Shown here: positions 6,972 to 15,135 of the stretch, one piece after another
Position numbering within the stretch: the first letter of the stretch is position 1
How the letters are laid out: the number at the start of each line of letters is the position of its first letter
Assembly: GCA_027489035.1 (NCBI GenBank)
Contig: JAIYAN010000014.1
Span: 1 to 32,930, forward strand
DNA from: Chitinophagaceae bacterium
GTDB lineage: Bacteria > Bacteroidota > Bacteroidia > Chitinophagales > Chitinophagaceae
Direction: 5' to 3'
DNA length: 32,930 bases
Program-made: the position numbers and the translations under genes
Notes under the pieces: generated by a model
The model's database searches: none
Told to the model about the DNA's origin: nothing
The model's input: only the letters and a program-made list of their open reading frames with translations

Positions 6972-9104
6972 ATGCAAATTATTCAGAGTATTCGTGATAA
7001 AGGAGCTGCAATCGTAATTGCCGTAATCGCTTTAAGTTTGATTGGTTTTATTTTGATGGATGCAAAGCAAGGCAGTAATCAACTTTTTGGTTCTCAATCT
7101 AATGATGTTGGCGAAATAAACGGTCAGTCTATTTCATTGGCTGAATTTAATAAAAAAGTAAAAACTGCTGAAGATAATCAAGCACAACAAACCGGTCAAA
7201 GACCTTCTGGTGCTCAAACCTATCAAATTAGAGAGCAAGTTTGGAATCAAATGGTAGCAGAAAATATCTTTTTTTCTGAAGCGAAAAAATTAGGTATTGA
7301 ATTTACACCTAAAGAATTGTCGTCAATTTTGTTGAGCAACGATCCTTCAAATCCTTTGTTGCAAGAGCCTTCTCTTAAAGATTCTATCACAGGTAAATTG
7401 GATTTTAATAAAGCAAAAGATGCTTTAAATAACATTAAAAAACTTAAAGGTGAGCAAAAAGATGCCATCAATAGCCAAATGATTGAGCCTTTAAAATTGA
7501 ATACTACTGCTGCTAAATACACAGCCCTTTTAAATTCAAGTGCTTATTACCCAACTTGGATGCAGAAAAAAGATGCTGCTGAAGCTAAATCTTTCGCCAT
7601 CATTTCTTACGTTACCGTTCCTTATGGCGAAATTTCTGATTCATTGGTAAAAGTTACGGATCAAGATATCAATGATTATGTAAGCAAACACAAAGAGCAA
7701 TTCAAACAAGAAAAAGGTAGAAACGTTTCTTATGTTGATTTCAGTCTTTTGCCTTCACTTGAAGATAGCACTGTAGCTTATAACGCAGTTAATGAGTTGA
7801 AATCAGCATTTCAAGCAGATACCAACAACGCTTCATTTTTTGCTAGAAACGCTTCTTCTATAGATTTTAAAGATGATTTTGTTACTAAAGAAAAAATGAC
7901 AAATCAAGTTTATGCGGATACATTAGTAAGCTTAGCGCCTGGTGCTGTTTTTGGACCTTTTGTTCAAAGAGAAAATTATGTTTTGGCTAAAAAAATCAGC
8001 AGTAAGCAATTACCAGATAGTACAAAAGCAAGACATATTTTAATTGCAACTGTAAATCAACAAACCGGTGCAGAAATTATGGCAGATTCTGCTGCTAAAA
8101 AATTAGCGGATAGTATATACAACGCGATTCTGTCTGGTGCTGATTTTTCTATGATGGCTTTAAAATATTCTGCGGATGGTAGTAAAGATAAAGGCGGCGA
8201 TTTAGGGACTTTTGCATATGGTGCAATGGTTCCAGAGTTTAACGAATATTGCTTTACAAAACCTGCAGGTTCTAAAGGTGTTGTAAAAACTCAATTTGGT
8301 TACCATATCATTGATGTTGTAAGCCAAAAAGATTTTAAAACAGCATACAAAATTGCTTATTTCGGTAAAGAAATTATTGCTAGCGATGTTACTGTAAACA
8401 AAGCGAGTTTAGAAGCTACTAAAGCTTCTGCCGTTAAGTCAAAAGCAGAATTGGAAAAATACATTTCAAACGCTGGTTTAAGTTTAACTACTGTTCCTGA
8501 TTTAATTAAAGAAAACGATTATAAAGTTGGAAAATTAGGAGACGCAAGATCTTTGGTACGTTGGATTTTTGAAGCTAAAAAAGGCGACATTAGCGAACCG
8601 TTCAGCATTGGCGATCAATTTGTTGTTGCTGTATTGGATAAAGTAAAAGAAGAAGGCGTTCAAGACGCAGAAACAGCAAGATCAGGTTGCGAGGCAATCA
8701 TCCGCAATCAGAAAAAAGCAGACATGATTAAAAAGAAAATCGGTAATAACCCAACTTTAGAAAGTGCTTCTGCTGCTTATGGCAAAACCATTCAAGTTGC
8801 TGGAAACGATTCAACGGTATTATTAAATGCTCAATTTATTAACGGTGTTGGAATGGAGCCAAAAGTAATTGGTGCTTCTTTTAACAAAGCCTATCAATCA
8901 AAAGTATCTCCGCTAATTGATGGTACAACAGGTGTATTTATCATTAAAGTAAATACTGTTCAAAACAAGCCTGATGAATCAGCTGAGGTTTTAGCTCAAC
9001 AATACAATACAAAAATCAGTTCAATTAAAAGTCAATCAAATGGCTGGTACGAAGCGTTGAAAAAAAGAGCAACAATTGTTGATGGTAGAAGCAAACATTT
9101 TTAA
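6972..9104 (+). CDS. ppiD: PpiD/SurA-like peptidyl-prolyl isomerase
   Basis: The protein has 710 residues with one N-terminal membrane helix (about 12-29, IVIAVIALSLIGFILMD), so it is probably an inner-membrane protein with a periplasmic body. A SurA_N-like helical region follows (about 45-240). A parvulin rotamase domain covers about 352-447: KARHILI, a helix, GADFSMMALKYSADG, GGDLGTF, FGYHIIDV. A second, degenerate parvulin-like segment lies near 515-560 (LVRWIFEAKKGDISEPFS). The order matches PpiD-type chaperones, which help newly exported outer-membrane and periplasmic proteins fold. It is a single gene with its own promoter (6914-6944) and terminator (9128-9158). The family call is firm. 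The symbol is by analogy. Confidence 0.9.
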   Translation: MQIIQSIRDKGAAIVIAVIALSLIGFILMDAKQGSNQLFGSQSNDVGEINGQSISLAEFNKKVKTAEDNQAQQTGQRPSGAQTYQIREQVWNQMVAENIFFSEAKKLGIEFTPKELSSILLSNDPSNPLLQEPSLKDSITGKLDFNKAKDALNNIKKLKGEQKDAINSQMIEPLKLNTTAAKYTALLNSSAYYPTWMQKKDAAEAKSFAIISYVTVPYGEISDSLVKVTDQDINDYVSKHKEQFKQEKGRNVSYVDFSLLPSLEDSTVAYNAVNELKSAFQADTNNASFFARNASSIDFKDDFVTKEKMTNQVYADTLVSLAPGAVFGPFVQRENYVLAKKISSKQLPDSTKARHILIATVNQQTGAEIMADSAAKKLADSIYNAILSGADFSMMALKYSADGSKDKGGDLGTFAYGAMVPEFNEYCFTKPAGSKGVVKTQFGYHIIDVVSQKDFKTAYKIAYFGKEIIASDVTVNKASLEATKASAVKSKAELEKYISNAGLSLTTVPDLIKENDYKVGKLGDARSLVRWIFEAKKGDISEPFSIGDQFVVAVLDKVKEEGVQDAETARSGCEAIIRNQKKADMIKKKIGNNPTLESASAAYGKTIQVAGNDSTVLLNAQFINGVGMEPKVIGASFNKAYQSKVSPLIDGTTGVFIIKVNTVQNKPDESAEVLAQQYNTKISSIKSQSNGWYEALKKRATIVDGRSKHF

Positions 9105-9127
9105 TCATTCGTTTTTCGAAAATATTA

Positions 9128-9158
9128 AAAAGCCGGTCTGATGTAGATCGGCTTTTTT
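9128..9158 (+). terminator. Terminator of the ppiD-like gene
   Basis: The stem AAAAGCCGGTCT (9128-9139) pairs with AGATCGGCTTTT (9145-9156), with one G-T pair and a 5-nt loop, and the right arm runs into a T-run. It lies 24 nt after the stop codon. Confidence 0.9.
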
Positions 9159-9541
9159 ATTAGATCCCATTTGCGAGGATTGCTCCGAAGGGTAAGTTTG
9201 GCGTTTGGTGTTGAAATCGATTTCTATTTGCGGATTTTATACCTTTTTGTGAGTATTCTTTTTTAACCGTTTTAAGACGTCGTCATTATCAAATTATAAA
9301 ATTTACTCGTAAAAAATTGTTTTATAGCCCAAGATTTAAACCTTAGGTGTAATAGAATTAATCCATTCGTCCTAGCAATTTTGAATTATTTACGTGAAAT
9401 CACATAAGTATGATTTTTTCAACGCCAAACACCAAACGCCAAACAATATCATAATCATTTTTAGTAAATGAATACATCCCAGTATCTAGAATCCTGAATC
9501 AAGTATCCTGCTATCTCCTATTAAATAATTACTTTTGCTTT
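9159..9541. other. Gene-free spacer with a GTTTGGCGTTTGG inverted pair
   Basis: GTTTGGCGTTTGGTGTTGA at about 9196-9214 recurs in inverse orientation at about 9419-9446 (CAACGCCAAACACCAAACG). The last 70 bases carry alternating GTATC/CTAGAATC-type words typical of degenerate intergenic repeats. No coding frame or RNA gene was recognised. The promoter of the DUF2480 gene is at the right end. Confidence 0.5.
9530..9537 (+). promoter_or_regulatory. -7 box TACTTTTG directly before the DUF2480 start
   Basis: The box matches TAnnTTTG and ends 4 nt before the ATG at 9542. If it is used, transcription would begin at or next to the start codon, giving a leaderless or near-leaderless mRNA. No -33 box is evident. 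Confidence 0.4.
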
Positions 9542-10057
9542 ATGTCTGAAGTATTTACCAATAAAGTTGCCGAAAGTGGCATATTAACCATTGATTTGGA
9601 AAGCTATTTCCCAAAAGAAGAAATCGTAGTTTTTGATATCAAAGATTATTTATTCATGGGGTTGATTTTAAAAGAAAAAGATTTTAGAGCTGCGTTAAAA
9701 GAATTATCACTTGAAAAATATGAACATAAAATTGTAGCCGTCACTTGTAGCGCTGATGCCATTATTCCCATGTGGGCATATATGCTCATTGCTTCACTTT
9801 TACAACCCGTATGCATACACGTTATGTTAGGCAACGCTGATGAAGTTCAAAATAAATTGCTTTTACAAAAAATTCAACGAATAGATGTAGCCGCGTTTAT
9901 AGATAACCGAGTGGTAGTAAAAGGTTGTGGCGAAAAGCCTATTCCAGAAGAAGCGTATTTAGAAATTACCAATAAATTGCGACCTATCGCAAAGTCAATT
10001 ATGTTTGGCGAACCTTGCAGTACTGTACCCGTATATAAAAAGGCAAAAGAACAATAA
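9542..10057 (+). CDS. DUF2480 family protein
   Basis: This 171-residue protein is recognised by conserved blocks of the Bacteroidota DUF2480 family: TNKVAESGILTIDLE, DIKDYLFMGLILKEKDFR, CSADAIIPMWAYMLIASLL, VVVKGCGEKPIPEEAY and IMFGEPCSTVPVYKK. It has no signal peptide or membrane helix, so it is probably cytosolic. Two conserved cysteine spots (KGC and EPCSTVP) and C-S-A-D could bind a metal or be redox-active, but that is inference and no function is established. Its stop is separated from the stop of the convergent corA by one base, leaving no room for a terminator. Confidence 0.85.
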   Translation: MSEVFTNKVAESGILTIDLESYFPKEEIVVFDIKDYLFMGLILKEKDFRAALKELSLEKYEHKIVAVTCSADAIIPMWAYMLIASLLQPVCIHVMLGNADEVQNKLLLQKIQRIDVAAFIDNRVVVKGCGEKPIPEEAYLEITNKLRPIAKSIMFGEPCSTVPVYKKAKEQ

Positions 10058-10058
10058 G

Positions 10059-11150
10059 TTAAAACCATTTTTTTCGCCGAAAGTAACGAATCATCCAAAT
10101 TGGAATAATAAACATTATCCCAACGGAAATAAAGAATCCCCATTTGTTGTGCAGCATTGGAATTGCTTCGAAGTTCATGCCAAATATGCCACCAATTACA
10201 GTTGCTGGTGCCAATAAACAAGTTACAATCGTCATCACTTTCATCGATTCATTTAGTTTCAAATTCACATTGCTCATGTATAAATCGTGCATGTTGATCA
10301 ACATATCACGGTAGTTTTCAGCTAGATCATTTGCCTGGATGATATGGTCGTGCACGTCTTTGAAATACTTTTCAGTCTTTTCTTCTATTAATTCATTTTC
10401 ACTTTTTAAAATTCCATTTATTAATTCTCTAACTGGACCTATGCTTCTTTTTAAAATAATCATTTCTTTTCGAAGCGAATTTATTTTTACAAGCGTTCTG
10501 TTGGTTGCGTTTTTTACAATATCCTCTTCAAGCAATTCTATTTTTTCTCCCAACTTTTCCATCACCAAAAAATAATGATCTACAATAGTATCGATAAGCA
10601 TGTAAAAAAGGAAATCAGCATGCAGTTGTCTAAGTTTACTGTTATTGATTTTTATCTTTTCGCGCAACCCATTAAACACATCTCTTTTTTGATCCTCTTG
10701 TATAGTGATGATAAAGTTTTTACCAAGTACGATACTAATTTGTTCGGATTCTACCGTTTCCGTTTGATCATTAAAAAACAACATATTCATCACACAAAAA
10801 AGTATTCCATTAATTTGATCCATTTTTGGACGTTGTCCAATACTTAAAATATCCTCTATAATTAATGGATGAATATTAAACTGTGTACAAATTCGTTCTA
10901 CTTCAACCCTATTTATCCCATCAATATTTATCCAAGATGTTAAAGAAGTATCTAAATGCTTAAACGTGTCTTCTATTTTATTTAGTTCCGAATAGATGAT
11001 GTTTTCTGAATCGTACTCAAACAAAAATATTTTTCCTAAAACATTTTCTTTTCGTTCAGGGATGACCGTTGGGTTAACCTGAAGCACTTTTTTTGTTTTT
11101 AAAAGCTCTAATGGATTGATTAGATATTCGAAGAAATTATTGTTTGCCAT
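10059..11150 (-). CDS. corA: CorA-type magnesium/cobalt transporter
   Basis: The protein has 363 residues. A long acidic N-terminal cytoplasmic domain and coiled helices are followed by two C-terminal transmembrane helices. The signature G324-M325-N326 ends the first helix (VIGGIFGMNFEAIP), and the second is followed by the basic tail RRKKWF, as expected for the CorA pentamer. The role is uptake of Mg2+ (possibly Co2+/Ni2+) across the inner membrane. It is monocistronic, with no gene within 400 bp upstream. The 3' end abuts the DUF2480 stop in convergent orientation. Confidence 0.95.
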   Translation of the reverse strand: MANNNFFEYLINPLELLKTKKVLQVNPTVIPERKENVLGKIFLFEYDSENIIYSELNKIEDTFKHLDTSLTSWINIDGINRVEVERICTQFNIHPLIIEDILSIGQRPKMDQINGILFCVMNMLFFNDQTETVESEQISIVLGKNFIITIQEDQKRDVFNGLREKIKINNSKLRQLHADFLFYMLIDTIVDHYFLVMEKLGEKIELLEEDIVKNATNRTLVKINSLRKEMIILKRSIGPVRELINGILKSENELIEEKTEKYFKDVHDHIIQANDLAENYRDMLINMHDLYMSNVNLKLNESMKVMTIVTCLLAPATVIGGIFGMNFEAIPMLHNKWGFFISVGIMFIIPIWMIRYFRRKKWF

Positions 11151-11605
11151 GTATTGAAGTTATTAATTAATATCGAAAATTTATGATGATTGGTTAAGTA
11201 AAAATGAAAAAGTAAAAAGTAAAATTGGTTGAATTTGGTTTTTTAACATTTTAATTAGATTGGTCTTTATAAATATTTTCGGTTGGGCAGATGTGTATAT
11301 TTATGGTTTTTAAATTTTAATATTAAATCCCTGAAATATAGTATCAATAATGGTTTTACGTTTTTAAAAACTGTTTTTAAACTATTTAAAATTAATCTTA
11401 AGCAGAATTTTTTATAAGCCTCTCCAGATTTCTATTAACATTTTATTGTGGTTTAATTATTTACTTAGCCATTACTTTTATAAAAAAACACGCCTAGTAC
11501 AAAACATTTACTCCATTATTTTATTGCTAAGTTTTTTATCGATTTGTTTGATTCAAATCGATGAATTTGAATGTAAATTTTATTGTTCACCTTAAAATAA
11601 ATACT
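11151..11605. other. Divergent AT-rich spacer between corA and the PQQ-like gene
   Basis: This is about 450 bp of very AT-rich DNA that should hold the corA promoter (minus) and the promoter of the gene at 11606 (plus). No open frame of note is present. The one clear structure is the palindrome at 11538-11562, listed separately. Confidence 0.5.
11538..11562. promoter_or_regulatory. Perfect 9-bp inverted repeat, candidate operator
   Basis: ATCGATTTG (11538-11546) and CAAATCGAT (11554-11562) are perfect inverted arms around a 7-nt spacer. The site ends 43 nt before the ATG at 11606. It has no T-run, so it is not a terminator. Its symmetry and position suit a dimeric regulator controlling the 11606-14401 pair. 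Confidence 0.5.
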
Positions 11606-12961
11606 ATGATACGACTATCTGCAATGTTGTTTTTTGTTTGCACACTTAACACAGCAAATCCAAAAGAAAACGACCGTCTTCCAGAAATTGGTAAAACTTT
11701 TCCGCTTTTGTGGAAAGAAGATATTGGAAGGGTTAGCTTTAGATCGAACGTAATTTTTAATGGCAATGATTTAATAATTGGTTCAAACGGAAATTATTTT
11801 ATGGACTATTTTTATTACGATAAGACATCTGGCGTATATATTTTAAACAGGCAAAATGGCAAGACTAAAAAATGCTTTAGTGGTGACTGTTTGGGCGATA
11901 TGGATGTAAATGGACTTTTGTTGTACAACCAAAAGCTATATTTTGGAAACGATAATGAAGAATTTTTTTGCACAACTCCTGATGGAAAGACGATTTGGAA
12001 AAAACCTACTTCAGGTGATATTGAACACGAACCCGTTTTGATTGAAGGAAAAGATAAAAAATATATTGTTTATGCTTCAGAGTCTGGGGAAGTTAGAGCT
12101 GTTGAGCCGGAAACAGGCAATACAGTATGGACGTATTATACACCCGATTTTAATGGATGGAAACCAGAAGACAATCGCACCATTTTTAAAGTGAAATCAT
12201 ACTTCAGTAATACCATTTCATTTTTCACCAAACCAGAATTAAGAGATTTAAACAATGATGGCGTTTTAGATTTATTGTATTTAACTTATGACAACAAGCT
12301 TTATGCAATAAATGGAAACAATGGACAACTATTTTGGTGTTTTAGCAACAATGAAAATCTTGAATTTCAAAACATGGTTACGGGATCTGGTGTAGCATCT
12401 ACACCCATTTTATTTTACTCAACCTATAAAGGACCGAACAAATATTGTTCTTATCAAATTACATTAAATGCAAAAGGCAAATGCATAAAAAAAGATTCAA
12501 CGTTTCAAACAGAAACAGGATTAAGCTTAAATAATATTTGTACAAAAAACAATAAAATGATTTTAGCCAGCAATGAATCTTTATTGATTTATGAAAAAAA
12601 TATTTTAACAGATACCATCAGCAGAAACTTTGAAGGCGTAAGTAAATATGCTTTTTCTGGTACCAATAATAAAATATCAAGAAATTTTGGAGACGCATTA
12701 TTATCAAACAATACATTTCCATATAAAGGAAGTAAAAACTGTGTCCTGCTGTTAAACCAGCATGACTATGCAAATTTTGATTATGGTTTTATTGAAATTA
12801 TCTCTCTTGATACAAAACAAGTAATAGAGCGTTTTGAACTTCCCGCATCAAGTGAGATGACGCCAATAGTGAAAGATGTTAACCAAGATGGGTATCTCGA
12901 TTTGTTAGTGAATTGTACCGATGGATTTTTATACTGTTATAATTTAAAGATCAAAAATTAG
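11606..12961 (+). CDS. Exported PQQ-like beta-propeller protein with FG-GAP/EF-hand-like loops
   Basis: I chose the ATG at 11606 because it begins a signal peptide (MIRLSAMLFFVCTLNTA). An in-frame ATG at 11561 would add 15 residues that overlap the palindrome. The mature protein has about 430 residues of repeated blades: GVYILNRQNGKTKKCF, SGEVRAVEPETGNTVW, KLYAINGNNGQLFW. These are PQQ-enzyme-type repeats, with no sign of dehydrogenase cofactor residues. Two calcium-type loops, LRDLNNDGVLDLL and VKDVNQDGYLDLL, resemble FG-GAP/EF-hand turns. It is probably a periplasmic or surface binding protein. The substrate or partner is unknown. The next gene starts 69 nt later on the same strand and may be cotranscribed. 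Confidence 0.7.
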   Translation: MIRLSAMLFFVCTLNTANPKENDRLPEIGKTFPLLWKEDIGRVSFRSNVIFNGNDLIIGSNGNYFMDYFYYDKTSGVYILNRQNGKTKKCFSGDCLGDMDVNGLLLYNQKLYFGNDNEEFFCTTPDGKTIWKKPTSGDIEHEPVLIEGKDKKYIVYASESGEVRAVEPETGNTVWTYYTPDFNGWKPEDNRTIFKVKSYFSNTISFFTKPELRDLNNDGVLDLLYLTYDNKLYAINGNNGQLFWCFSNNENLEFQNMVTGSGVASTPILFYSTYKGPNKYCSYQITLNAKGKCIKKDSTFQTETGLSLNNICTKNNKMILASNESLLIYEKNILTDTISRNFEGVSKYAFSGTNNKISRNFGDALLSNNTFPYKGSKNCVLLLNQHDYANFDYGFIEIISLDTKQVIERFELPASSEMTPIVKDVNQDGYLDLLVNCTDGFLYCYNLKIKN

Positions 12962-13030
12962 TTTTTAAATCGTCTATAAAATTTAGACATTAAGCAAACC
13001 GTTTTCTTTTCACTTTTAAAACATTATGTT

Positions 13031-14401
13031 ATGGTTTATCAACTAAATAATAAAACTAAAATTATAGGGTTAACATTTTCAGGAATAATGATCATAATTG
13101 GCGCTTATTTTTTTCTGCCCAAAAATGAAAATTATAATCAACAAATTAATCCACCAATAAAAAATGCAGATCTTCCATTTTCAGAAATAGTATTTAATGC
13201 AGATAGCGCCATAACCATCGAAAAAGAAAATGGTACTTTAATTCGCATTCCTGCAAATGCATTTATAAACCCTCAGGGCAAAGCCATTACTGGGAAGGTA
13301 TCCTTTAAATATAGAACCTTTGAGAATGCCATTGATATTTTCAGATCAGGAATTCCAATGAGTACAAACCAAGATAGAAATGCGTTTTTACAATCGGCTG
13401 GAATGATTGAATTGAATGCTTATCAAGAAGGAAATCAATTAATGTTAAAGCCCGAAAAATATATTGATGTTGAATTGGCTTCTTTTAAAAAGACGGACGG
13501 GTATGAATTGTATTATTTAAATGACAGCGCCAATTGGAATGTAACCAACAATTTCAACAACATAGAAAATTCCAGAAAAAAATTAAAACTACAAAATCTA
13601 ATTACGCCGATTTCTCCAAATCCAGAAGATAGTATTCAAGATTTGATTTTTGAAATGGTTGCCAATTTAGAAGATGCACCTTATTTAAAATCATTTGAAA
13701 ATTTGAAATGGAAGATTGATCGGAAAAATATTTCTGATGAACTTTTAGAAGCGATGCGGGTTGATTGGGACGATGTGGCTATCAAAGAAATTAATAAACG
13801 CAAAATGAAATACGAAATGGTGTTCACAAAAACAATGCGTGATTTTTCAAGCAATGCGGTAACCAAAACATTTAAAGTAAACGCTAGTCCGGTTTTCAAC
13901 AAAAATGAAAAGCGTGCATTCAGAAATGATTTCTCTGAAAAAATGAAAGATTATGAAATCAATTTTGCGAAATATACTGCAGAAAAATTAAGGGTTGAAC
14001 AAGAAGCTGATATGGTAAATCAATTTAGAATAAACAAAATGGGCATTTGGAATGTAGATAAAATTATAAATGATGCCGATTTGCTTATTACCAATATTTC
14101 TTTTGATTTTGAAAAAGAAATAGATCCATCAACCAACCACATCATGATTTATGTTATTTATGAAGACAATAATTCTGTAATTCCATATTTACCAAAGGAT
14201 TTAAAAAAGGTTGGACTTCTTCGCAATAAAAAAATGAAAATATTGGCCGTATTGCCCAACAATAAAATTGCAATAGTAAATGATGAAGAGATAAAAGCGC
14301 AATTAAAAATATCTGCGGATCGATTATTTTTAAAGACGGTGAAATCCAATGCGGAGGAATATTTGAATGGTCTTCGAGAGAATGATGTGGTTGTAAATTG
14401 A
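13031..14401 (+). CDS. Membrane-anchored protein of unknown function (conserved Bacteroidota type)
   Basis: The protein has 456 residues. One N-terminal hydrophobic helix (about 10-28) is followed by a large soluble part, probably periplasmic. The segment GTLIRIPANAFINPQGKAI, then GKVSFKYRTF and FRSGIPM, is a pattern I associate with large Bacteroidota envelope proteins. It is loosely like a ZU5-type turn (IP-x-x-A-F-x-x-x-G), but I do not recognise a named family with confidence. The second half is charged, lysine-rich and probably helical, with no cysteines seen. It follows the PQQ-like gene by 69 nt and may act with it. The perfect hairpin at 14564-14596 is its likely terminator. Confidence 0.6.
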   Translation: MVYQLNNKTKIIGLTFSGIMIIIGAYFFLPKNENYNQQINPPIKNADLPFSEIVFNADSAITIEKENGTLIRIPANAFINPQGKAITGKVSFKYRTFENAIDIFRSGIPMSTNQDRNAFLQSAGMIELNAYQEGNQLMLKPEKYIDVELASFKKTDGYELYYLNDSANWNVTNNFNNIENSRKKLKLQNLITPISPNPEDSIQDLIFEMVANLEDAPYLKSFENLKWKIDRKNISDELLEAMRVDWDDVAIKEINKRKMKYEMVFTKTMRDFSSNAVTKTFKVNASPVFNKNEKRAFRNDFSEKMKDYEINFAKYTAEKLRVEQEADMVNQFRINKMGIWNVDKIINDADLLITNISFDFEKEIDPSTNHIMIYVIYEDNNSVIPYLPKDLKKVGLLRNKKMKILAVLPNNKIAIVNDEEIKAQLKISADRLFLKTVKSNAEEYLNGLRENDVVVN

Positions 14402-14434
14402 ATAGATTATATTAAAATAAACACATTGTTTTTA

Positions 14435-14496
14435 GCTCCGTAGGAGCATAATGTTTCTAATTTAATGAGTACGGTTTTTTAAAGCTCCATCGGAGC
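14435..14496. repeat. Two GCTCC-nnn-GGAGC mini-hairpins
   Basis: GCTCC-GTA-GGAGC (14435-14447) and GCTCC-ATC-GGAGC (14484-14496) are 5-bp stems with 3-nt loops, 49 bp apart. Both are preceded by TTTTAGCTCC/TTAAAGCTCC. This looks like a small REP-type element present as two units. Confidence 0.65.
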
Positions 14497-14563
14497 GACC
14501 TGGTTCATTACAATTTCGATTTGATTATTTTTTGGAACAATTTTATTGGAACATTGAGATATA

Positions 14564-14596
14564 AAAATGGTGCAAATAAAATATTTGCACCATTTT
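14564..14596 (+). terminator. Perfect 15-bp hairpin terminator
   Basis: AAAATGGTGCAAATA (14564-14578) and its exact reverse complement TATTTGCACCATTTT (14582-14596) flank a 3-nt loop. The right arm ends in TTTT. It is the likely terminator of the gene ending at 14401. The GCTCC hairpin pair lies between the stop codon and this terminator. Confidence 0.75.
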
Positions 14597-14635
14597 ATTC
14601 TTAAAAAACATACAACTTAAATAAAAATTTATGTC

Positions 14636-14698
14636 GCCCCGCTGGGGCTCTTATCCAACCTTAACAAACATTCTAGTATTGTATCACCCCTACGGGGT
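14636..14698. repeat. GCCCC-GCT-GGGGC and ACCCC-TAC-GGGGT mini-hairpins
   Basis: Two more 5-bp stems with 3-nt loops lie at 14636-14648 and 14686-14698, about 50 bp apart, the same spacing as the GCTCC pair at 14435/14484. They appear to be a sister element family. Confidence 0.65.
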
Positions 14699-14795
14699 TT
14701 ATACTTTAATGTGATTAAGCTTTGCATTATTTCTTTGTGAGCTTACTCTTTATAATTTTTGTGCTTTTTACTTTTGAATTTTTTCTTGAAACAAA

Positions 14796-15106
14796 AAGGA
14801 ACAAAGTCATGAAGTTTTTTTATAAAACAAAGTTGCTAATAATTGGAAAATACTTCCAACCTCTTGAACCCATTGAAAGTATTAAACATCTTGAACTTAT
14901 TCTTAACACGAAGGCGCAAAGGCACGAAGTTTTTTTGATTAGAGCGAGAAACAAAATGTGAATGAAGAAAAAAGTCAAAAGTTAATTTTCTTTCTCATTT
15001 TCGTTCTGACTTTTTGAGCTCTTATAGACACCGGTTTGGAAACCGGCGCCAAAAGAACAAAGACACGAAGTTTTTTTATAAAACAAAGTTGCTAATAATT
15101 GGAACC
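14796..15106 (+). repeat. Two composite repeat modules (ACGAAG/T-run/GCTAATAAATGGAA type)
   Basis: The first module (about 14796-14897) has a degenerate AAAGTCATGAAG, a T-run, TAAAACAAAG, TTGCTAATAATTGGAAAA, CTTCCAACCTCTTGAACC and TTGAAC words. The second (about 14907-15103) has ACGAAGGCGCAAAGGCACGAAG, split here as ACGAAGGCGCAAAG plus GCACGAAG, then a T-run, about 110 bp including the palindrome CCGGTTTGGAAACCGG (15031-15046), another ACGAAG-T-run and GCTAATAATTGGAA. A 79-codon frame across 14722-14961 is only the translation of these repeats. Confidence 0.8.
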
Positions 15107-15107
15107 A

Positions 15108-15135
15108 GCTTCCCCCTTGGGGGATTGAGGGGGCT
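15108..15135 (-). repeat. AGCCCCC palindromic element abutting the asnS stop
   Basis: On the minus strand AGCCCCCTCAATC then CCCCAAGGGGGAAGC starts on the first base after the asnS TAA. The same element occurs at 29439-29465, 29612-29637 and, as a variant, 23304-23341. Confidence 0.8.

Noticed and set aside
11561..11605. An upstream ATG at 11561 as the start of the PQQ-like gene
   Set aside because: It overlaps the right arm of the perfect palindrome and would place 15 extra residues before a clean signal peptide that starts at 11606.
14722..14961. A 79-codon plus-strand frame with a hydrophobic start
   Set aside because: Its second half (TKAQRHEVF) is a translation of the ACGAAG composite repeat, and the first half is AT-rich spacer. 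There is no promoter and no family resemblance.
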